DNA of 64,000 nt, taken from NCBI RefSeq assembly GCF_002117915.1, contig NZ_BDJB01000008.1, positions 248,001 through 312,000 of the forward strand, written 5' to 3'. The translations under genes were made by a program, and so were the position numbers. Positions 8,267 to 15,930 of this stretch are shown piece after piece; positions within the stretch are counted from its first letter, which is position 1; the number at the start of each line of letters is the position of its first letter. This stretch comes from Sphingomonas sp. TZW2008. Lineage in GTDB: Bacteria > Pseudomonadota > Alphaproteobacteria > Sphingomonadales > Sphingomonadaceae. Under the pieces are notes generated by a model. The model had not been told where the DNA came from. It saw only the letters and a program-made list of their open reading frames with translations, and searched no databases.

Positions 8267-9394
8267 ATGACCGATCTGCCCGCCACCCACCGCCGCCTCG
8301 TATCCACCGTGACGAAGGACGGTGAGGCTCGCCTGTCGATCCAGGACGTGCCGCTGCCCGTTCCCGGCGACGACGAGGTGCTCGTTCGCGTCGAGGCGAC
8401 ACCGATCAACCCGTCCGATCTCGCCGTGCTGCTCGCGCTCACCGACCCGGCGGGCTACACCCGGCAGGACGACGGCAGCACCGCCGCCCCGCTCGCCCCC
8501 GCGGTGCAGCGCGCGCTATCAGCACGTGCGGGGATCGACCTTCCCGTCGGTAACGAAGGCGCCGGCACCGTCGTCGCGGCGGGCTCGTCCGATGCCGCGC
8601 AGGCCCTGCTCGGCAAGACGGTCGCGCTCGCCGGCGGCGGCTTCTACGCGCAGTATCGCAAGGTGCCCGCCGCCGCGTGCATGATCGTGCCCGAGGGAAC
8701 CAGCGCGGAGGAAGGCGCCTCGTCCTACGTCAATCCGCTCACCGCGCTCGGCATGGTCGGCACGATGAAGCGCGAGGGCTATTCGGGCCTCGTCCACACC
8801 GCCGCCGCGTCGAACCTGGGGCAAATGCTCGTCAAGCTGTGCGCCGCGGATGGCGTGCCGCTGGTCAACATTGTGCGCAGCGAGGCGCAGGCGCAGATCC
8901 TGCGCGATCTCGGCGCCGAGCATGTCGTCGACATGACGGCGGACGATTTCATGGCCAAGCTGATCGACGCGATCGCGGCGACGGGTGCGTATCTCGCGTT
9001 CGACGCGGTCGGCGGTGGCAAGCTCGCGGGCCAGATCCTTGCGGCGATGGAGCAGGCGGCGCTGCGCTCGCAAAAGGCCGACGGCCCCTATGGCTCGCGC
9101 CAGATGAAGCAGGTCTACGTCTACGGCGGCCTCTCGACCGCGCCGACCGAACTGACGCGCAGCTTCGGCATGCGCTGGCGGATGGGCGGCTGGCTGCTGA
9201 CCTATTTCCTCGAAGATATCGGCGCAGCCGAGGCGGCGGGGCTGCGCGACCGCGTCGCACGCGAACTCAAGACCACCTTCGCCAGCAAGTACACGCAGCG
9301 CATCACCCTCGACCAGGCGATCGATCCCGCGATCATTGCCGCCTATGGTAAGCGTGCGACGGGCGAGAAGTACCTCATCACCCCGAACGCGTGA
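8267..9394 (+). CDS. Zinc-type alcohol dehydrogenase/quinone oxidoreductase-like protein
   Basis: A 375-residue MDR-superfamily oxidoreductase. The GroES-like N-terminal half shows PLPVPGDDEVLVRVEATPIN and PVGNEGAGTVVAAG; the cofactor half has HTAAASNLGQMLVKL in place of the usual GxGxxG and VYGGLSTAP later. No zinc-ligand Cys/His set is evident, so it resembles quinone oxidoreductases or trans-2-enoyl reductases more than zinc alcohol dehydrogenases. Start ATG 8267 has an excellent AAAGGAG site; the open frame continues upstream but across a hairpin without a ribosome site. Confidence 0.85.
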   Translation: MTDLPATHRRLVSTVTKDGEARLSIQDVPLPVPGDDEVLVRVEATPINPSDLAVLLALTDPAGYTRQDDGSTAAPLAPAVQRALSARAGIDLPVGNEGAGTVVAAGSSDAAQALLGKTVALAGGGFYAQYRKVPAAACMIVPEGTSAEEGASSYVNPLTALGMVGTMKREGYSGLVHTAAASNLGQMLVKLCAADGVPLVNIVRSEAQAQILRDLGAEHVVDMTADDFMAKLIDAIAATGAYLAFDAVGGGKLAGQILAAMEQAALRSQKADGPYGSRQMKQVYVYGGLSTAPTELTRSFGMRWRMGGWLLTYFLEDIGAAEAAGLRDRVARELKTTFASKYTQRITLDQAIDPAIIAAYGKRATGEKYLITPNA

Positions 9395-9412
9395 TCCGAT
9401 CCGGGCCGGGGA

Positions 9413-10069
9413 TCAGCGATAGCGTTCCTCGGCCCACGGATCGCCGCGCATGTGATAGCCGTTGACCTCCCAGAAGCCGGGCCGGTCGGCGCCGATGAAC
9501 TCGATGCCGCTGATCCACTTGGCGCTTTTCCAGAAATAGAGATGCGGGATCACCGCGCGCGCCGGCCCGCCATGGTCGGGCGTGATCGGCTTGCCCGCCC
9601 AGCGATGCGCGATCAGCGCGTCGGCCGCGGCGAAGTCGGCGAGCGGCACGTTCGTAGTATAGCCATCCGAACCGTGCAGCATGACGAACCGCGCCTCGTC
9701 GCGCGGCTCGACGAGATCGATCAGGTCGCGCGTCGTGACGCCCACCCACTCGTTGTCGTAGCGCGACCACGTCGTCACGCAGTGGATGTCGGACACGATG
9801 TGCGCCTGCGGCAGCGCGAGAAACGCCGCCCAGTCGAGCGTCACCGGCCGCGCGACCATGCCCTTGATCGTCAAACGCCAGCGCTCGACCGGCACGTCGG
9901 GCTTTCGCCCGAGATCGAGGATCGGCCAGTCCTTCACCAGATGCTGGCCTGGCGGCAGGCGCTCGTCGCCGGCGCGCGCAGGCGCGTCGGTGATGAACTT
10001 GCGCTCGCTCGCCCAGCGCTGCTTCGATCGCGTCAGCTTGCTGTCCGCCGGCGGCGTCTCGTCGTCCAT
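9413..10069 (-). CDS. Sulfite oxidase-like molybdopterin oxidoreductase
   Basis: A 218-residue cytoplasmic protein of the sulfite-oxidase/YedY molybdopterin fold. DIHCVTTWSRYDNEWVGV carries Cys-97, the expected molybdenum ligand; LDLGRKPDVPVERWRL and HGSDGYTTNVPLADF are other family segments. Unlike periplasmic MsrP it has no Tat signal and no dimerisation domain, so it is a short soluble member whose substrate is unknown. Start set at MDDETPP behind AGGA. It is divergent from the YdeP-like gene 148 bases away. Confidence 0.85.
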   Translation of the reverse strand: MDDETPPADSKLTRSKQRWASERKFITDAPARAGDERLPPGQHLVKDWPILDLGRKPDVPVERWRLTIKGMVARPVTLDWAAFLALPQAHIVSDIHCVTTWSRYDNEWVGVTTRDLIDLVEPRDEARFVMLHGSDGYTTNVPLADFAAADALIAHRWAGKPITPDHGGPARAVIPHLYFWKSAKWISGIEFIGADRPGFWEVNGYHMRGDPWAEERYR

Positions 10070-10217
10070 CGCTCGTCCTTTTCCTCGCCGCGTCGTCCGG
10101 CAGTGCCGCCAGCGTACCAAGCAATCCGACGATGATCCATTTGCGCGTCACGAGCGTTAGGCTGGCGGGGCGGTCTGCATGTCGGCGGATCACGGCCGGA
10201 AGCCAGAAGGAAAGCAC

Positions 10218-12494
10218 GTGACCGACGAGAGCGAAACCGTTCACTATTCCGGCTCGGCCGGCGGCTGGGGATCGATGCGCGGCATGGTGGAGACGTTCGC
10301 GCGTGAACGCCCCCGTCCGGCCGTGCTCGACACGCTGCGGCGCCAGAACAAGCCCGGCGGGTTCATGTGCGTATCATGTGCGTGGGGCAAACCGGCCAAG
10401 CCGCACGCGTTCGAATTTTGCGAGAACGGAGCGAAGGCAACGTTGTGGGAGAATACCACCAAGCGCTGCACGCCCGGATTCTTCGCCAAGCACACCGTCA
10501 CCGAGCTCAAGCAATGGCGCGACTATGATCTCGAACAGGAGGGGCGGCTAACCCATCCGATGCGCTACGATCCGGCGAGCGATCGCTACGTCGAATGCAG
10601 CTGGGACGAGGCGTTCACCGCGATCGGCGCGGAGCTGAAGGCGCTCGATCCGAAGTCGACCGTCTTCTACGCCTCGGGCCGCGCCAGCCTCGAGACGAGC
10701 TACCTATGGGCGCTCTACGCCCGCATGTACGGGCACAACAACCTGCCCGACAGTTCGAACATGTGCCACGAAACGACGTCGGTCGGGCTGAAAAAGGTGA
10801 TCGGCTCGCCCGTAGGCACCTGCGTCCTCGACGATTTCGAGCTGTGCGACGCGATCTTCTTCTTCGGGCACAACACCGGCACCAACGCGCCGCGCCTGCT
10901 CCACCCGCTGCAGGAAGCGGTGAAGCGCGGATGCAAGATCGTCACCTTCAACCCGATCCGCGAGACGGGGCTGGAGCGGTTCAAGAACCCGCAGAGCCCG
11001 GTCGAGATGCTGACGCCGAAGCACACCGACATTTCCTCACTGTACCTGCAGGTGAAGACCGGCGGCGATATCGCGGCGATCACCGGCATGGTGAAGCACG
11101 TCCTCGCGATGGAGGAACGCAGCTGGCGCGAGGAGAAGCGCCACATCCTCGACGTCGATTTCATTGCGCAGCACACCGCCGGCTTCGAAGCGGTCAAAGA
11201 GCACGCCGAAGCGCTGTCGTGGGACGAGATCGAGCGTGAGAGCGGGCTCGCGCGCGCGGACATCGAGCAGGCGGCGGACGTCTATATCGCCGCGCCACGC
11301 ACGATCTTCATGTACGGCATGGGGCTGACGCAGCACGTCCACGGGTTCGAGAACCTCGCGACGCTCGTCAATTTCGCACTGCTCAAGGGCAATATCGGGC
11401 GCGACGGCGCGGGCGTCTCGCCGATCCGCGGCCACTCCAACGTTCAGGGCCAGCGCACCGTCGGTATCTCGGAGAAGCCCGAGCTCGTTCCGCTCGACAA
11501 GTTCGCCGAGCAGTTCGGCTTCGAGCCGCCGCGCGAGGAGGGGCTGAACACCGTTGCGGCGTGCGAGAAGATCCTCTCGGGCGAGGTCAAGGCGTTCCTC
11601 AGCCTCGGCGGCAATTTCGTCCGCGCGATCCCAGAGACGGAGAAGATGGAGGCGGCGTGGACGCGGATGCGCCTCACCGTGCAGATCGCGACCAAGCTCA
11701 ATCGCAGCCATCTGATCAACGGCGAGGTCGCCTACCTCCTCCCCTGCCTCGGCCGGTCGGAGCAGGACATGCAGGTGACGGGCGCGCAGGCGGTGACGAT
11801 GGAGGATTCGCTGTCGTGCATCCACGGCTCGCTCGGCAACATCACGCCGGCGAGCGAGCATTTGAAATCCGAGATGGCAATCGTCTGCGGGCTCGCCAAG
11901 GCGACGCTGCCGCCCAATCCCAAGGCGAAGTGGGACGATTGGACTGCCGACTATGGCATCGTGCGCGATCTGATCGAGGAAACGTATCCAGAGCAGTTCC
12001 GCGATTTCAACGCGCGCGTCTTCACTCCCGGTGGTTTTTATCGCGGCAATTCGGCGCGCGAACGCGTATGGAAGACGCAGAGCGGCAAGGCCGACTTCAC
12101 CGTTCCCAAGACGCTGTCGGCGATGGGCATTGGCGATGCGCCGGGGCGCTGGCGGTTGATGACTTTACGCTCGAACGATCAGTTCAATACTACGATCTAC
12201 GGCTTCTCCGATCGCCTGCGCGGAATCGAGGGCACGCGCGACGTCGTGCTGATGAACCCCGAAGACATCGCCGCCGCAGGCCTCGCGGAGGGGCAGACGG
12301 TGACGCTCGCCAGCGATGCGGAGGATGGCGAGACGCGCCAGGTCGGCGGGCTCGTCATCACGCCCTATCTGCTGCCGCGCGGCTGCATCGGTGCTTACTA
12401 TCCGGAAACCAACCCGTTGATGCCCCTGTGGTACCACGACGAGGAATCGAAGACACCGGCGGCGAAGGGCGTGCCCGTCCGCATACTCGCCTGA
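10218..12494 (+). CDS. FdhF/YdeP family molybdopterin oxidoreductase
   Basis: A 758-residue large-subunit molybdoenzyme of the YdeP branch of formate-dehydrogenase-like proteins. N-terminal cysteines CVSC (51-54) and FEFC (68) could hold an iron-sulfur cluster; SSNMCHETTSVGLKKVIGSP is the Mo-cofactor ligand region; ISPIRGHSNVQGQRT-like and NVQGQRTVG segments and the C-terminal DPR domain (RSNDQFNTTIYG) follow. Substrate not established for the family. I chose GTG 10218, preceded by GAAGG; an ATG 13 codons upstream has no ribosome site. No fdhD or partner dehydrogenase subunit is nearby. Confidence 0.87.
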   Translation: MTDESETVHYSGSAGGWGSMRGMVETFARERPRPAVLDTLRRQNKPGGFMCVSCAWGKPAKPHAFEFCENGAKATLWENTTKRCTPGFFAKHTVTELKQWRDYDLEQEGRLTHPMRYDPASDRYVECSWDEAFTAIGAELKALDPKSTVFYASGRASLETSYLWALYARMYGHNNLPDSSNMCHETTSVGLKKVIGSPVGTCVLDDFELCDAIFFFGHNTGTNAPRLLHPLQEAVKRGCKIVTFNPIRETGLERFKNPQSPVEMLTPKHTDISSLYLQVKTGGDIAAITGMVKHVLAMEERSWREEKRHILDVDFIAQHTAGFEAVKEHAEALSWDEIERESGLARADIEQAADVYIAAPRTIFMYGMGLTQHVHGFENLATLVNFALLKGNIGRDGAGVSPIRGHSNVQGQRTVGISEKPELVPLDKFAEQFGFEPPREEGLNTVAACEKILSGEVKAFLSLGGNFVRAIPETEKMEAAWTRMRLTVQIATKLNRSHLINGEVAYLLPCLGRSEQDMQVTGAQAVTMEDSLSCIHGSLGNITPASEHLKSEMAIVCGLAKATLPPNPKAKWDDWTADYGIVRDLIEETYPEQFRDFNARVFTPGGFYRGNSARERVWKTQSGKADFTVPKTLSAMGIGDAPGRWRLMTLRSNDQFNTTIYGFSDRLRGIEGTRDVVLMNPEDIAAAGLAEGQTVTLASDAEDGETRQVGGLVITPYLLPRGCIGAYYPETNPLMPLWYHDEESKTPAAKGVPVRILA

Positions 12495-12509
12495 CGGTGC
12501 GGCTCGCGC

Positions 12510-12532
12510 GGTACGCTCGCGCCGCGCGTACC
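12510..12532. terminator. Hairpin between convergent genes
   Basis: GGTACGC and GCGTACC form a perfect 7-bp stem around a 9-base GC-rich loop in the 43-base gap between the YdeP-like gene and nnrD. No U-tract on either strand, but the position between convergent stops suggests bidirectional termination. Confidence 0.4.
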
Positions 12533-12537
12533 TGCTG

Positions 12538-13428
12538 CTATCGCTGCGATTGGGCCGCCATGATCGCGGGCACGAAGCCGGCAAGCTCGCGCGCGATGAA
12601 ACCGACCGGGCCAATCTGAGCCGCGGCGGCAGCGCCCGCCCGGCCATGCAACCACACGCCCCAACCGGCGGCGACGAGTGGCGCGGCACCGCGCGCGGCG
12701 AGCCCGCCGATGATGCCCGCCAGAACGTCGCCAGAGCCCGCGGTGCCTAGCCCCGGCGAATCGCTCCAATGATCGAGCTGTGCGTGCCCGTCAGCGGCGA
12801 GCACCGTGCGCGCCGCCTTCAGCACGACCGTTGCACCGAAGCGTGCGCTCGCGTCGGCCGCTGCGCCGACCGGATCGTCGGTAACAGCGTCCTTCGCCAC
12901 GCCGAGCAGCCCCGCTAGCTCGCCCGGGTGCGGCGTCAGAATCGCTCGACCACGCAGGCGCTTCACCGCCGCCGCCGCCTCGCCGACCACGCCAAGCATC
13001 CCCGCGTCGACTACCGCCACCGCCTGCTCGCCAAGCGACGCGAGCGACGCGGCGAGCAGCACGGCGACTTCGGGCCGGCGCCGCATACCGCACCCGATCA
13101 CCAGCGCGCGGCATCGCTCGATATGTGGGCGCAGCACGGTGGTGGCCGCCTCACCGATCTCGCCATCCTGCTCCGCAAGGGCGATCATCCCGGCTTCGGG
13201 CAGCGCGATGCCAACGCCCGCGGCGACGCTGGCGAGCGTGCCGATGCGCACCTTGCCCGATCCCGCACGAAACGCGGCCTCGGCGGTCAGCCGCGTCACG
13301 CCCGGCGTCAGCGCCGATCCGCCGACCACCAGCGTCAGGCCGCGTGCGTCCTTGTCGCTGCCACCGCCGATCGTCGGCAATGGATTCGCCTGCCGCCAGC
13401 GCGCGTCAATCGATTCCACGCGGCTCAT
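12538..13428 (-). CDS. nnrD: ADP-dependent NAD(P)H-hydrate dehydratase
   Basis: A 296-residue protein of the carbohydrate-kinase-like dehydratase family that repairs hydrated NADH/NADPH at the expense of ADP. Signature segments are GTLVVGGS-type start (LTLVVGGSALTPG), AILTPHPGELAGLLG and SPGLGTAGSGDVLAGIIGGL. It is the C-terminal domain only: the epimerase (NnrE) domain usually fused to it in bacteria is absent here. Its ATG overlaps the stop of the upstream histidine-phosphatase gene (ATGA), so the two are coupled. Confidence 0.9.
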   Translation of the reverse strand: MSRVESIDARWRQANPLPTIGGGSDKDARGLTLVVGGSALTPGVTRLTAEAAFRAGSGKVRIGTLASVAAGVGIALPEAGMIALAEQDGEIGEAATTVLRPHIERCRALVIGCGMRRRPEVAVLLAASLASLGEQAVAVVDAGMLGVVGEAAAAVKRLRGRAILTPHPGELAGLLGVAKDAVTDDPVGAAADASARFGATVVLKAARTVLAADGHAQLDHWSDSPGLGTAGSGDVLAGIIGGLAARGAAPLVAAGWGVWLHGRAGAAAAAQIGPVGFIARELAGFVPAIMAAQSQR

Positions 13429-14189
13429 CCGTGCACCGCAACCGGCGTATCGGGCGCGGCGGTCACCGGAACGCCCGCGCCGTCACCGGGAATGACGAAA
13501 TTGTAGCGCTGCAGCTTCAGCCCGCCGGTGTGGCGATCGGCGACGAAAGCGTAGTCGGTGACCGAACAATTGGCGACGTTACCCGCGCGATCGATCGCCA
13601 GGATCTCGCTCTCGTCGAGCTTCTCGAGAATGTACCGCAGGCACAGCACCACGACCTGATGCGCGACGATCAGCACCCGCCGCCCGGCATAGTGGAGCGC
13701 CACCGTGTCGATCACCGCGCGCAGCCGCAGGATCACGTCGCACCAGCTCTCGCCGCCCGGCGGGCGATGATAGAATTTGCCCAGCAGCCGCCGGAACTCG
13801 GCCTGATCGGGCATCAGGTTGCGGATGCCTTGCGTCGTCAGCCCGTCGAGGATGCCGAACTCCTTCTCGCGCAACCGCTCGTCGATGCACAGCGGCTCGT
13901 CCGCATCGACGCCGCCGGCCGACCGGATCAGCTCGGCAGTACGGATCGCGCGCGCATAGGGCGATACCAGCAGCGCGTCGGGCCGTTCGGCTTCCGGCAT
14001 CGCCGCAAACCACTGGCCGAGCGCGAGCGCCTGCCGCTCCCCCAATGTACTCAACGGCACATCGACATCGCGGCCGGTGAGGGCGATCCGGTCCAGCGCA
14101 TCGCGATCGGCCGCGTCGCGCGCGACATTGCCTGCGCTCTGGCCGTGCCGAACGATCCACAGCCGTGACGGCCATCGCCGGTTCGTCAC
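13425..14189 (-). CDS. Histidine phosphatase superfamily protein
   Basis: A 254-residue cytoplasmic phosphoglycerate-mutase-fold phosphatase. Active-site RHG motif with Arg-14 and His-15 (LWIVRHGQSAGN), DALLVSPYARAIRTAE, the acidic EKEFGILDG and the second catalytic His in VLIVAHQVVVLCLRY. The tail (residues about 205-254) is a family-specific extension of unknown role. First gene of a two-gene unit with nnrD; substrate cannot be read from sequence. The 186-base divergent gap to the pao operon holds both promoters. Confidence 0.85.
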   Translation of the reverse strand: MTNRRWPSRLWIVRHGQSAGNVARDAADRDALDRIALTGRDVDVPLSTLGERQALALGQWFAAMPEAERPDALLVSPYARAIRTAELIRSAGGVDADEPLCIDERLREKEFGILDGLTTQGIRNLMPDQAEFRRLLGKFYHRPPGGESWCDVILRLRAVIDTVALHYAGRRVLIVAHQVVVLCLRYILEKLDESEILAIDRAGNVANCSVTDYAFVADRHTGGLKLQRYNFVIPGDGAGVPVTAAPDTPVAVHG

Positions 14190-14375
14190 CGGCGCAACAT
14201 GCCCGATCTCTGGTCGATTCGCCGCATGTTCCTCGATCCTTCTAGCCTACGCGATGCTTCCTCCAACTCGCGCCCCGTTCTTTGGCTCCGGCGGCAGCCG
14301 TCGGGAACGTCGCCGGCGGACAACGGTTTGATCCTTCGAACCGCCTGCCGCCCGGGCATGAAGGAGATTCCCCCG

Positions 14376-14909
14376 ATGAACGAAGCTGTTACGCTCGAGC
14401 GCGCGGCCGCGGCCAGGGTCGCGGCAACGCCGATCGGCACGGTGCCGGTGACGCTGACGATCAATGGCGACCAGCGCGAGCTGACGATCGAGCCGTGGGT
14501 CACGCTGCTCGATCTGCTGCGCGACACGCTCGATCTCACCGGCAGCAAGAAGGGCTGCGATCACGGCCAGTGCGGCGCGTGCACCGTGCTGGTCGACGGC
14601 AACCGGATCAATGCGTGCCTCAAGCTCGCGGTCACGCTCGACGGCAGCAGCATCACGACGATCGAGGGGCTGGCGGACGGCGCCGATCTTCATCCGCTGC
14701 AACAGGCGTTCATCGATCACGACGCCTTCCAGTGCGGCTATTGCACGCCCGGCCAGATCTGCTCGGGCGTCGCGCTGATCAAGGAAGGACGCGCCACGAC
14801 GCGCGAGGAGGTACGCGAACAGATGAGCGGCAACATCTGTCGCTGCGGGGCCTACACAAATATCGCCGACGCAGTGCTCGACGTACTCGGCAAGGGTGAT
14901 GCACGATGA
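14376..14909 (+). CDS. paoA: Aldehyde oxidoreductase iron-sulfur subunit (PaoA/YagT-type)
   Basis: A 177-residue 2x[2Fe-2S] subunit of a xanthine-dehydrogenase-family enzyme. Plant-type cluster ligands Cys-61, 66, 69 and 81 (CDHGQCGACTVLVDG) and second-cluster ligands Cys-120, 123, 155 and 157 (CGYCTPGQ, CRCGAYTN) are all present. E. coli PaoA has a Tat signal; this protein begins MNEAVTLERAAAA with no twin arginine, which suggests a cytoplasmic enzyme. Start ATG behind AAGGAG. It overlaps the FAD subunit gene by ATGA. Confidence 0.9.
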   Translation: MNEAVTLERAAAARVAATPIGTVPVTLTINGDQRELTIEPWVTLLDLLRDTLDLTGSKKGCDHGQCGACTVLVDGNRINACLKLAVTLDGSSITTIEGLADGADLHPLQQAFIDHDAFQCGYCTPGQICSGVALIKEGRATTREEVREQMSGNICRCGAYTNIADAVLDVLGKGDAR

Positions 14910-15919
14910 TCCGCTTCGACTACAAGCGCCCCGACGCCATCGACGCCGCGGTCGCCGCGGGCAGTGAGCGCCACGCCGCCTTCCTTGCCGGCGGGACCAA
15001 CCTCGTCGATCTGATGAAGGAGAACGTCGCACGGCCGCTGGAGGTCGTCGACATCAACCGCCTGCCGCTGGGTGACATCACGGAGATCGATGGCGGCGGA
15101 CTGCGGCTCGGCGCGCTCGCGACGAACAATGACACAGCCTACCACCCGATCGTCCAGCAGCATTATCCGCTGCTCGCCTCCGCGATCCTCGCGGGTGCGT
15201 CGCCGCAGCTGCGCAACGCGGCCACCAACGGCGGCAACATCAACCAGCGCACGCGCTGCTATTATTTTTACGACGTCGACACGCCGTGCACGAAGCGCAA
15301 CCGCGAGGAGCGCTGCGGCGCGATCGGCGGCGTCAACCGGATCCACGCGATCCTCGGCGCGTCGGACAAGTGCATCGCCACGCACCCCTCGGACATGGCG
15401 GTGGCCCTCGCCGCGCTCGATGCCGAGGTGCGCGTTACCGGGATCGCGGGCGAACGCGTCATCCCGATAGGGGAATATCACCGGCTGCCTGGCGACGAGC
15501 CGTGGCGCGACAACACGCTCAAAACCGGCGAACTCGTCACCGCGATCGACCTGCCGGCCGAGCATTTCACCACCAATTATACCTACCTCAAAGTGCGTGA
15601 CCGGCTGTCCTACGCCTTCGCGCTTGTCTCGGTCGCGGTGGCGATGCGGCTGGAAGAGGGCAAGATCGCTGACGTACGCGTCGCGCTAGGCGGCGTTGCG
15701 CACAAGCCGTGGCGCAATGCACCGGCGGAGGATCTGCTGATCGGCGAGGCGCCCGGCGTCGAGGCGTTCGCGACCGCCGCGCGCGCGATCACCGAGGGCG
15801 CAGTCGGCCAGGGCGACAACGACTTCAAAATCCCGCTCGCCCGCAAGGCAATCGTCCGCGCGCTCGGCCAAGCCGCCGCGGGCACGCCGCAATCGCAGAC
15901 CGACAAGCGCATCGCCTGA
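14906..15919 (+). CDS. paoB: Aldehyde oxidoreductase FAD-binding subunit (PaoB/YagS-type)
   Basis: A 337-residue FAD subunit (CO-dehydrogenase medium-chain fold). FAD contacts are FLAGGTNLVDLMKENV (27-42) and the NAATNGGNINQRTRC stretch. Four cysteines in RCYYFYDVDTPC, RCGAIGG and KCIATHPSD match the extra [4Fe-4S] site known for E. coli PaoB. The C-terminal CO_deh_flav_C domain ends the protein. It passes electrons from the molybdenum subunit's clusters to FAD and then to an external acceptor. Confidence 0.9.
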   Translation: MIRFDYKRPDAIDAAVAAGSERHAAFLAGGTNLVDLMKENVARPLEVVDINRLPLGDITEIDGGGLRLGALATNNDTAYHPIVQQHYPLLASAILAGASPQLRNAATNGGNINQRTRCYYFYDVDTPCTKRNREERCGAIGGVNRIHAILGASDKCIATHPSDMAVALAALDAEVRVTGIAGERVIPIGEYHRLPGDEPWRDNTLKTGELVTAIDLPAEHFTTNYTYLKVRDRLSYAFALVSVAVAMRLEEGKIADVRVALGGVAHKPWRNAPAEDLLIGEAPGVEAFATAARAITEGAVGQGDNDFKIPLARKAIVRALGQAAAGTPQSQTDKRIA

Positions 15920-15930
15920 GGAGCCGCCCC

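Noticed and set aside
10108-10160. CCGCCAGC/GCTGGCGG repeat between the two divergent molybdoenzyme genes
   Set aside because: Eight-base arms separated by more than 40 bases are expected by chance at this GC content.
14276-14340. GC-rich structured segment before the pao operon considered as a molybdenum-cofactor riboswitch
   Set aside because: Only a 6-bp CCGGCG/CGCCGG pairing is seen; the conserved Moco RNA pieces are not recognisable.
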